A stretch of 58,723 nt of DNA. It comes from Verrucomicrobiota bacterium. Lineage in GTDB: Bacteria; Verrucomicrobiota; Verrucomicrobiia; Limisphaerales; UBA9464. The stretch covers positions 1 to 58,723 of the forward strand of contig CANIZL010000030.1 of the NCBI GenBank assembly GCA_947471985.1. Direction: 5' to 3'. Positions within the stretch are counted from its first letter, which is position 1; every line of letters starts with the position of its first letter. A program made the position numbers and the translations under genes. Under the pieces are notes generated by a model, which had not been told where the DNA came from, searched no databases, and saw only the letters and a list, made by a program, of their open reading frames with translations. Positions 43,667 to 51,548 of the stretch are shown one piece after another.

Positions 43667-44733
43667 CCGCACCCACCGCCACCCCCACCGCTGCCCCACG
43701 CTCCGGCACCGACCGCCCCGGCGTGCTGTTGATGAATCTCGGTTCGCCCGATTCCCCCTCGGTGCCGGATGTTCGCCGGTACCTCGGCGAATTTCTCATG
43801 GACGGCCGGGTCATCGATGCCCCCTGGCCGATTCGTTATATGATCGTGCACGGGTTCATCCTGCCGTTCCGACCGAAGCGCTCGGCCCACGCCTACGCGC
43901 AGATCTGGCAGCCGGAAGGATCGCCGCTGGTGATGATGGGCAAACGCCTGCGGGACCTGCTGGCGCCCCAGTTGCCCTGCCCGGTCGAACTGTGCATGCG
44001 CTACCAAAACCCGACCGCTCATCATGCGCTGGCAGCGCTACAGCGACAGGGCGTGAACCGCGTCGTGCTCCTGCCGCTGTTCCCCCACTACGCGATGTCG
44101 AGCTACGAATCGGCCGTGGAAAAGGTGCGCGACGACCTGCGTGCGTTCCCCGGCATGACTCTGGAAGTGGTGCCGCCCTATTATCAGGAGCCGGCCTATC
44201 TGGACGCACTGCTCCAAGCCGCCCAGCCAACCCTGGCCGCGCCGTTCGATCATCTCCTGATCAGTTTTCACGGACTCCCCGAGCGGCATCTGCGGAAATC
44301 GGATCCCACCAAAAAGCATTGTCTCACCTGCGCCGACTGCTGCCATCAGCCCAGTCCGGCCCACGCGACCTGCTATCGGCATCAATGCTACACCACCGCG
44401 GAGGAATTCGCCCGGCTCGCGGGCATACCCGGCGAGCGTTGGTCCGTGGCGTTTCAATCCCGCTTGGGACGGGATCCCTGGCTCAAGCCCGACACCGAAT
44501 CGGAATTGGTGCGCCTGGCCAACGCCGGTGTAAAAAAACTCGTGGTGACCTGTCCGGCCTTCGTGGCGGACTGTCTCGAAACCATCGAGGAAATCGGTCT
44601 GCGCGCGCGGGAGATCTTCCTCGAACACGGCGGCACCGACTTCCAGCTGATCCCCTGCCTCAATGATCACCCGGCCTGGGTGCAGGCCGCGCGGGGCCTG
44701 GTCCAGGATCGCATCGCCCCACCCACCCGCTGA
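43663..44733 (+). CDS. hemH: Ferrochelatase with a Cys-rich internal segment
   Basis: A 356-residue enzyme. The N-terminal block GVLLMNLGSPDSPS and the catalytic His203 (LLISFHGLPERHLRKSDP) are typical. Directly after it lies a cysteine cluster: Cys220, 223, 226, 227, 237 and 242. An internal Cys segment of this kind characterises a class of [2Fe-2S] ferrochelatases described from Bdellovibrio and some other bacteria, so a cluster is likely. The later acidic block FVADCLETIEEIGLRA is conserved. It inserts Fe(II) into protoporphyrin IX. The start overlaps the oxidase stop by ATGA; only two bases separate its end from the converging gene. Confidence 0.93.
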   Translation: MTAPTATPTAAPRSGTDRPGVLLMNLGSPDSPSVPDVRRYLGEFLMDGRVIDAPWPIRYMIVHGFILPFRPKRSAHAYAQIWQPEGSPLVMMGKRLRDLLAPQLPCPVELCMRYQNPTAHHALAALQRQGVNRVVLLPLFPHYAMSSYESAVEKVRDDLRAFPGMTLEVVPPYYQEPAYLDALLQAAQPTLAAPFDHLLISFHGLPERHLRKSDPTKKHCLTCADCCHQPSPAHATCYRHQCYTTAEEFARLAGIPGERWSVAFQSRLGRDPWLKPDTESELVRLANAGVKKLVVTCPAFVADCLETIEEIGLRAREIFLEHGGTDFQLIPCLNDHPAWVQAARGLVQDRIAPPTR

Positions 44734-44735
44734 GC

Positions 44736-47210
44736 TCAGCGGGCCCGCTCCGACGGAATTCGCAGCGCAGTGGGCGGTCCCAATCGACGCACCTCGATGG
44801 CCAGACTCGCGCTGCCGGCCAGGGCGGCGCCGACTTCCAATTTCGCCGGACCGACCGCGGGATGGCTCACGTCCCGGGCAATCGGCAAACGACCGACCTC
44901 GCGCCACGCGGCGTCGGCGACAATCACCTCGGTGCCCCCGGCATACCGCAGGCTTCCGCCCGCAGGCACGGTCTTGTCCTGAAGATCGAGGATGGCACCC
45001 CCATTCAAGGCCAACGTGAGGCCGGCCAACGGCACCGTGGAGCGGGCGCGCAGAATCCACTGCACGCCGGTTGAACCCGGCGGGTTTTCGAATTCATACG
45101 TCGCGCGGGCCACGCCGTTGGTGCCGTGGGTAAAACGAACGACCTGCACCTCGGACAAATCCCACTGCCCGGTCCCCTTGGCGCGCAGCTGAAATTCCCG
45201 CGCGTTGTCGCGCAAGCGCGCCTTCACATCGGGCGGGAAAGCCCCGGCCAGTCGAGCCGATTCCCACTGGCGGATCGTCGCCAGAATGGCCGGCGCCGCG
45301 CCGAACTGCCGAGAGGTGTCGGCGGACTCGGGATCGGCGGCCAGTTGCGCCGTGCTCGCCAGACTGGTGGCCAGCGTGAAACCCGCATCGAATCCCGCCG
45401 CCCGCGCCAGCAACCATTCCGCGTCCTCCACGCTGGTGTCGGCCCGCAGGGCGAACCAGCCGAGCATGTGCGGCATATAGTTCCGCTCGAACAAAACCTG
45501 ATTCTTGAAGCGATAGAGCGTCTGACTCTCCCGGAAGCCCGCATACCACGGCTCGCCCCAGTTCATGCGCGTGTTGATGTGCCAGTTGAAGTGACCCGGA
45601 TTACTGGCGTCGTTGATCACCTGGCCTTGCAGTTCCGGCGCCAGCGCGTCGTACCAGGCCTGCGTGAAAAGCGTGCGACCGTACTGACCGTAACCCGTCG
45701 ACCAATTGCCTTCGAGTCCGTCAAAGGACAACTGCCGCGCCCCGGTTTGATTGCAGAAGGCCGCGATCTGGCGAGCGATTTCCAGGGACAAACTCGCGTC
45801 GGCGAGGAAGACCTTGTACTCGTGATCGAGCAACCGGTTCACCGGGGCACCTACGGTATGCGCCGCCGCCCGCGTGCCCCAAGCCCCGCGTTCGCACTGC
45901 AGCAGACGCCACGGCGCCTGCTCCGACACGCCCCCGAACTTCACCAATTCGTCCCCGATCCGCACGGTGTTCAGCGCGGATTTCCGGGTGAAATACTCCG
46001 CCGCCGTCACCGGAATCTCCCGCGCGTCCGCCGTCACCGCGGCGCTCAAGTCGCTCCCGCCAACCACTGCCAGACGCGCATCCGGATTCGGCGTGACGTA
46101 GGCATCGTTCGGCGTGATGAAATTCGAAAGCGTGTGAAATCCCAACTGCACGCCCACCCGCCGGGCTTTTTCCACGCAGGCGCGGAAACCCTCCCAGCCC
46201 CGGGGAAACAATTTGGGCTTCAGCTGGAAGTGACCCCAGGTCTCAAACGGCGAGCTGTGATAGAGATATTTCAACCCCGCGCGCTGCGTCATCTCGATCG
46301 CCCGATCCACCGTGTCCTCGCTGAAATCGACGATCAGATACGAGGCCGTGGCGGCGGGCGACATCTTGGCCCAGACGCCATCGAGGGTCGGGTGCGGCAG
46401 GCCTTCAGCGACCTCGATGGCGCCGATGGTAGGCAAAGCCTGGGAGGACGCCCCGGCAAACAGGGCGATCCGGCTCCCCACCACCCCGCCGTCGGCGTAG
46501 GGCAGGACGTGGTATTTTTCGTGTCCCCAATTCGGAAGGACGCGGGCCTGCTTGCGATTGCGGACATAGGCCTGCACCAGACCGCCGTACGGCATGGCCC
46601 GCGCCGTGTCGCCGCGGAATCCCTGACCCTGCCGGAGTTCCGCGGGGAGGCCCGGATAAAACCCGTGATCATCGGCGCCGTACTCGACATCGATATCGTT
46701 TTCATTCGCCGGCGAGCCGCCCAGGGTTTTGGCATTGAGCGCCTGGATCCCCACCGCGAAGTCGCGATCGCGCACCACGCCCACGATCTCTCCGATGGTT
46801 TCCCCGAGGTTGAGCGGGTACGGCCCCCACAAGGCCAGTTCCACGCGATCGGCGGGCTCCACGACGACCAGTTCCAAAACGACGTGCGTGGGTTTGGCCA
46901 CCGCGCGAACCACCGCCGAGGCCCCCGCCGCCTTGTACCGAAACTGCAAGCGTTGCTGGGCGGCATCCCACGTTGCCTGATCGGGCGTCACCACCCGTCC
47001 ATCGATCCGCAGGCTCAGCACGGGGGCCGGCTGATTCGACGCCATATAATTCCGGCCCGGCCAACCACCCGTGAGCCCACGAAGTGAACCCGTGGCGTCG
47101 ATCTCCCATTTCGCCTCCGCGGTGCGGAGGGTGAGAATGGTTTCCGCCGCGAAGGCGGAAGCCAGCGGCAGCCAGGCCGTCAGAGCCAGAAGCAAGGTGG
47201 GAGCACGCAT
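44736..47210 (-). CDS. Large secreted protein, possible glycoside hydrolase-like TIM barrel
   Basis: An 824-residue protein with a signal peptide (TLLLALTAWLPLASAFA). Residues about 25-270 are beta-rich. A central region looks like a (beta/alpha)8 barrel: AGLKYLYHSSPFETWGHFQL, VGVQLGFHTLSNFITPND, ARQLSFDGLEGNWSTGYGQY, with acidic residues at strand ends that could be catalytic. The C-terminus is beta-rich again and may be a carbohydrate-binding domain. I cannot assign a GH family by eye. It stands alone, convergent with hemH. Polysaccharide degradation in the periplasm or outside the cell is inferred. Confidence 0.6.
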   Translation of the reverse strand: MRAPTLLLALTAWLPLASAFAAETILTLRTAEAKWEIDATGSLRGLTGGWPGRNYMASNQPAPVLSLRIDGRVVTPDQATWDAAQQRLQFRYKAAGASAVVRAVAKPTHVVLELVVVEPADRVELALWGPYPLNLGETIGEIVGVVRDRDFAVGIQALNAKTLGGSPANENDIDVEYGADDHGFYPGLPAELRQGQGFRGDTARAMPYGGLVQAYVRNRKQARVLPNWGHEKYHVLPYADGGVVGSRIALFAGASSQALPTIGAIEVAEGLPHPTLDGVWAKMSPAATASYLIVDFSEDTVDRAIEMTQRAGLKYLYHSSPFETWGHFQLKPKLFPRGWEGFRACVEKARRVGVQLGFHTLSNFITPNDAYVTPNPDARLAVVGGSDLSAAVTADAREIPVTAAEYFTRKSALNTVRIGDELVKFGGVSEQAPWRLLQCERGAWGTRAAAHTVGAPVNRLLDHEYKVFLADASLSLEIARQIAAFCNQTGARQLSFDGLEGNWSTGYGQYGRTLFTQAWYDALAPELQGQVINDASNPGHFNWHINTRMNWGEPWYAGFRESQTLYRFKNQVLFERNYMPHMLGWFALRADTSVEDAEWLLARAAGFDAGFTLATSLASTAQLAADPESADTSRQFGAAPAILATIRQWESARLAGAFPPDVKARLRDNAREFQLRAKGTGQWDLSEVQVVRFTHGTNGVARATYEFENPPGSTGVQWILRARSTVPLAGLTLALNGGAILDLQDKTVPAGGSLRYAGGTEVIVADAAWREVGRLPIARDVSHPAVGPAKLEVGAALAGSASLAIEVRRLGPPTALRIPSERAR

Positions 47211-47273
47211 AGAGGCCTTCGGGGTAAACGCCCACCGCCACCGCCTCCAGAGAATTGTTGCCGGATCAACGCG

Positions 47274-48500
47274 TCAGAAAAACCAATCGTCCTCCTCGGC
47301 CTGCCGCCGGATTTCCTTGATCGCTTCACTCAGGTATTTTCGAAAGGCCGGGGAATCCGCCTGAATCCGGGCCAGGTCCGCCGCCACTTCCTGCGTGGAC
47401 TTCTGCAGAAGATCCGCCTGACGCTGCACCGCGGCGCGGACCGCGGCCTGATCTTCGGGCAGGATTTCTGTGAAGCTTAGTATGTCCAATCCCAACCCAT
47501 CCCGGCGCCACAGGCTGGGGATCGATTGCTCCAGTCCCATGGCCTTTTCCCTCAGCAACTGAACGAGGGTCTTCAGCGTCGAATCCGAAAACAACTGCCG
47601 CTCCAACTCCGTGGCGTCATCGTTGTACAGGACGTGCAGGCGCAGCAGTTCCGTGTAGTCATTTTCATCCCGCGCCCGGATGAGGATCTTCATGAGTTCC
47701 TCCTTCTCCAGCTTGCGCACCGGATCCTGTTCCCGATCGGGATGCAGCTTCACCGCCAGGTCCTTGAACAGGCGCTTCAAGTCCCGATCCAGCAACTCCT
47801 GCGCCGCCTCCCGGGCGGCCTCCCGTTGCTGCTGCTTTTTGTTCATGCGCCGCGGAGGCGGTCCGGCCTCGGCGGCTTCGCGGATCTTTTCCCCATACTT
47901 CTCGTGGAGAAAGGCCATCTTTTCCGCGGTCAAATCCCCGCCCAGATCGGCGGGATCCACCTTGATGCCCATCATTTCCTCCAGCAGTTCGCTGGCCGCC
48001 AGCTGGGATTCGGCAATTTCATCCGCGTCCGGACCGGGCTCATATTTTTCGAGTATCGGCCGAAAGTCCGTCCGGCGCCATTCGTGGACGAGGGTGATCA
48101 ATTTAGCCGTCACCACATCGCGGAGGTTTCTCCGGACCGTCTTGGGCAACGGATGCGGGCACTCGGTATACCAGGCATCCAACAGGCGGCATTCCGCTTC
48201 CAACTGCACCACCAGGGCCGTCTCCAACGGAAGGACCGTGGTCCGCACCATTTGATCCTTGAAGGCGCGGAGATCGTCGTGGTAGCGCCGACGTCGCTCG
48301 GCCTTTTCGAGGCGCCGCAGGACCAGACTAAAAGCGTTCCGGGTTTTCTCCTCCCCCTGAACGACGCGCACCACCGCCCGCGAATCCACGGGCCGGGCCA
48401 CGGCCGCGGGTGCTCCCTCCGTTGCCGCCAGGGTTTTCCCGTCCGGCACCTCCCCATTGTTCTTACGACCCTTCATGTTCTTTGCGCGTCCTGATTCCAT
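47274..48500 (-). CDS. J-domain-containing protein of unknown role
   Basis: A 408-residue soluble protein, very rich in charged residues. About residue 235-290 contains a J-domain-like segment with the HPD motif (RLFKDLAVKLHPDREQDP), followed by LEKEELMKILIRARDENDYT. It is flanked by long helical regions. Similar proteins with a mid-to-late J domain exist in many bacteria and are presumed DnaK co-chaperones. No zinc-finger or G/F domain of classical DnaJ is seen. Possible starts are at 48500 (MESGRAK) and 48476 (MKGRKNN); the upstream frame to 48611 has no support. Confidence 0.75.
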   Translation of the reverse strand: MESGRAKNMKGRKNNGEVPDGKTLAATEGAPAAVARPVDSRAVVRVVQGEEKTRNAFSLVLRRLEKAERRRRYHDDLRAFKDQMVRTTVLPLETALVVQLEAECRLLDAWYTECPHPLPKTVRRNLRDVVTAKLITLVHEWRRTDFRPILEKYEPGPDADEIAESQLAASELLEEMMGIKVDPADLGGDLTAEKMAFLHEKYGEKIREAAEAGPPPRRMNKKQQQREAAREAAQELLDRDLKRLFKDLAVKLHPDREQDPVRKLEKEELMKILIRARDENDYTELLRLHVLYNDDATELERQLFSDSTLKTLVQLLREKAMGLEQSIPSLWRRDGLGLDILSFTEILPEDQAAVRAAVQRQADLLQKSTQEVAADLARIQADSPAFRKYLSEAIKEIRRQAEEDDWFF

Positions 48501-48659
48501 GATCCCCGAGCCGGCGGTCGCCGGCGTTGTCAGGGCCCAAGCAGTATCGATATGCGCCCACCCGGAACCCCGCCAATCGGAATTCGCAAAACCCATTGCG
48601 GTGCCAGGCAATTAGAACTGGTGTGACACCCGGGTGGGGGCGCACGGTCAGAGCTTCAC

Positions 48660-50057
48660 ATGGAACCATCGAATCCGCTCCGCTCGCGCCGCCGATTCTG
48701 GCTGCGGGTTTTGCTCGCCCTGCTCGCCGTGGCGGTGCTTGCCGGTATTTTCCTGCACCTGCGCCCCCAACCGGTCGCCGCCGTCCGCCTGGCGCATCTG
48801 CGATCCCTCGGATATCCGACCTCCACGGCCGAACTCGCGACGTGGCTGCCGGCCGTGGCGGACTCGAATAATCTCTGTATTCCCATCCGAACTGCCGCCC
48901 AGGCCCTGCGCATTTCGACCGGCGGCAAAGTGCCCTGGGTCATGGGCAATCGGACGGATCTGCCGCGCGGGCAGGCGTGGCCGGAGGATATCCTCGCCGC
49001 CACCCGCGCGTATGTGACGAACAACGCCGAGGCGTTTACCGGAATGGCGGAGATTCTAAACCCCACCCGGACCGCCGGACGAAATCCGCTCAACGTCGCG
49101 CAGGGTTTCAGTCTCCTGCTGCCGCACCTGTCGGAGTTCAAGGGATTAACCCAGGGACTGGCCGCCAAGGCCGGGCTCGCGGCCCAGGAAAAGCAGCCCC
49201 GGGAAGCGGTTGAGGCCGTGCGGGCACAACTGGCCATCGCCCGGAGTCTCGACAGCGAGCCGTACGTCATCTCCCAACTCGTCCGCATCGCCCTCGACAC
49301 TCTGGCGTGTACCACGATCGAGCACGTGGTGAACCGGATCGAACTCGACGACGCCTCACTGGCCCGGCTGCAGCAGGAGTTTGAAACGCGGTCAGAGCTG
49401 AAGCCCATGGTGCTGGGTCTGGTGGGCGAATTCTGCACGGCCCGCGACGCCCTGTCCGATTCGGCGAATTCCGCCACTCTCCTGGCCACACCCACGCCCG
49501 CCGGCGGACCCGCTCCCACGGGACCGAGCGGCCAAATGGGACTCTACGCGGCCTTGGGATTCCTGCGGCAGGATCAGGCCGCTTACATTGAGATGATGAC
49601 CGACTTGATCGACATCGCCCGCCTCGATCCTTGGAAGCAAGTTGAACCGCTCCAGCACTGGAATCAGCGACTCGCGGGGTTCAAGTGGTATCAAGGCCGG
49701 CTCTTTACCCGCATGCTCCTGCCGGCGATTGCCAACGTGACCGTGAAGGAGACCACGCGCATCGCCCAACAACGCTGCACCGCCACCGCCCTGGCCATTC
49801 TGCGCTACCGGCACCAGCACGCCGGCCAACTGCCGGCCGCCTTGACCGACCTGTCTCCCGGGTTGCTCGCCACGACGCCCATCGATCCCTTCGCGGGGCA
49901 GCCGCTGCACTACGAAAAGCGGGCGGGCGGCTTCGTGGTGTATTCGGTCGGAACCAACCGCGCGGACGACCACGGACGCGAACGGAGCAAAGGCCAGGCC
50001 GGCGACGCCTACGACCTGACGTTTACGCTGGAGGGGGCGTCGCCTTCTCCACGCTGA
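48660..50057 (+). CDS. Membrane-anchored protein, paralogue of the gene at 29494
   Basis: A 465-residue protein with an N-terminal anchor (FWLRVLLALLAVAVLAGIFL), a helical middle, and a C-terminal segment with the same motif order as the protein at 29494: TALAILRYRHQHAGQLPAAL, DPFAGQPLHYEKRAGG, FVVYSVGTNRADDHGRER and a terminal D-x-T-F. The last part resembles the beta-sheet end of type II pseudopilins. Function unknown. Its 3' end overlaps the converging symporter gene by 35 bases, so the two mRNAs are complementary at their ends. Confidence 0.75.
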   Translation: MEPSNPLRSRRRFWLRVLLALLAVAVLAGIFLHLRPQPVAAVRLAHLRSLGYPTSTAELATWLPAVADSNNLCIPIRTAAQALRISTGGKVPWVMGNRTDLPRGQAWPEDILAATRAYVTNNAEAFTGMAEILNPTRTAGRNPLNVAQGFSLLLPHLSEFKGLTQGLAAKAGLAAQEKQPREAVEAVRAQLAIARSLDSEPYVISQLVRIALDTLACTTIEHVVNRIELDDASLARLQQEFETRSELKPMVLGLVGEFCTARDALSDSANSATLLATPTPAGGPAPTGPSGQMGLYAALGFLRQDQAAYIEMMTDLIDIARLDPWKQVEPLQHWNQRLAGFKWYQGRLFTRMLLPAIANVTVKETTRIAQQRCTATALAILRYRHQHAGQLPAALTDLSPGLLATTPIDPFAGQPLHYEKRAGGFVVYSVGTNRADDHGRERSKGQAGDAYDLTFTLEGASPSPR

Positions 50058-51342
50058 GCGACCACGCCTCGGCTTTGGCGTCGTCAAACTCCCCTTCCCA
50101 TCGGGCGACAACCACGCACGCGAGGCAATTGCCCAGCACGTTGACGGACGTGCGCGCCATATCGAGGAGCGCATCGACGCCGAGAATCAGAAACGCCCCG
50201 GCGACGGGCAGCTTGAAGGATTCCAAGGCCGCCACCAGCACCACGAACGAAGCCCGCGGCACCGCAGCCACGCCCTTGGAGGTCAGCATCAGCATGAGCA
50301 TCATGGTGAGCTGTTCCCGCAGGCTGAAGTGGATGCCGGTGGTGGTTTCCGCCGCCTGGGCGACGAATACCGCCGCCACGGACAGGTGCAGGGTCGAGCC
50401 GTCGAGATTGAATGAATACCCCGCCGGCAGCACGAAGCCGACGATGGATCGCGGGACGCCCACCTTTTCCAAGTTCTCGTAAGCCTTCGGCAAGGCGGCC
50501 TCGCTGTTGGCGGTGGCGAAGGCCAGGGTGAATGGTTCCCGCACGGCGCGGATAAAAGGCTTGAGCGGCACGCGGGCCAAGCGCACCACCAGACCAAAAA
50601 CCAGCACGACAAAAATCAGCAGCGCGCCGTACAGAGTCAGCACCAGCTTGCCGAGCGTCAGCAACGCCCCGGGCCCCTGATGTCCCACCGTAACCGCGAT
50701 GGCCGCGCCGACACCGAACGGCGCGAACTTCATGATGAGTCCGGCAAACTTAAACATCACGTGCGTCAGGCTGCCGAAAAATTGCAACACCGGCTTCCCC
50801 GCCTCGCCCGCCGCGATCACCGCCATCGAAAACAGCACCGCGAAGCACACCACCTGCAGGACATCATTCCGCGCCATGGCGTCGATCACGCTGACGGGAA
50901 ACATGTGCAACACGATTTGATCGAGGGTCTGCGGCTTGGCCAACGCCGCCGTGGTCTGGGTGGTGTTCGTGTCCAGCACGACGCCCGCGCCCGGCTTCAC
51001 GACATTGACCACCAGCAATCCCACGGCCAGCGCCAGGGTCGTGACCACCTCAAAATAGAGCAGCGATTTCCAGCCGATCCGCTGGGCCTTCTTCATGTCG
51101 CCGGTGCCCGCGAACCCCTGGACCACGCTGGCAAAAATCAGCGGGGCGATCATTACCTTGATCAAGTGCAGAAACACGTCCCGCACGACCACCAGCGCCT
51201 TGTCCCAGGACTGCTGCGACTCGGCAGGCATCCGACTCATCCACCACCCCACCAGGACGCCCACCACGAGTCCCAGAATAATTTGTTGGGTGAGCGAGAG
51301 GCGAAGCCCCTGGCGCGGTGCGGCGACGACGGGATCGGACAT
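50023..51342 (-). CDS. Dicarboxylate/amino acid:cation symporter (DctA/GltP family)
   Basis: A 439-residue membrane protein with eight to ten hydrophobic segments. Family blocks are clear: VMIAPLIFASVVQGFAGTGD, WKSLLYFEVVTTLALAVGLL, the re-entrant serine/threonine-rich loop near TANSEAALPKAY, and PAGYSFNLDGSTLHLS, with the conserved NLDG that binds cation and substrate. These transporters import C4-dicarboxylates, glutamate or aspartate with Na+ or H+. The substrate cannot be fixed by eye. No sensor pair (DctB/DctD-like) is adjacent. Confidence 0.93.
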   Translation of the reverse strand: MSDPVVAAPRQGLRLSLTQQIILGLVVGVLVGWWMSRMPAESQQSWDKALVVVRDVFLHLIKVMIAPLIFASVVQGFAGTGDMKKAQRIGWKSLLYFEVVTTLALAVGLLVVNVVKPGAGVVLDTNTTQTTAALAKPQTLDQIVLHMFPVSVIDAMARNDVLQVVCFAVLFSMAVIAAGEAGKPVLQFFGSLTHVMFKFAGLIMKFAPFGVGAAIAVTVGHQGPGALLTLGKLVLTLYGALLIFVVLVFGLVVRLARVPLKPFIRAVREPFTLAFATANSEAALPKAYENLEKVGVPRSIVGFVLPAGYSFNLDGSTLHLSVAAVFVAQAAETTTGIHFSLREQLTMMLMLMLTSKGVAAVPRASFVVLVAALESFKLPVAGAFLILGVDALLDMARTSVNVLGNCLACVVVARWEGEFDDAKAEAWSLSVEKATPPPA

Positions 51343-51548
51343 AAATTTGCCGGTCGAAACTACGGGCGGGCCACTTGCTGGCGAGGAAATTTTGCCGGCC
51401 GGACGATCAATTTTCGGCTCCCTCCCAAGGAGCGCCCGACGACAGCTCGCGGTGATGCAACCGAAGGTCCACCCTCACGTCAGCGCGCCGACAAAATGCC
51501 ATCATTGTTTCTCCGCTGGTTCCCCGTTAGAAGGACCGCGTCGCTGCC

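Noticed and set aside
45126-47087. 653-codon plus-strand open frame
   Set aside because: Shadow of the secreted protein on the minus strand, which has a signal peptide and barrel-like motifs.
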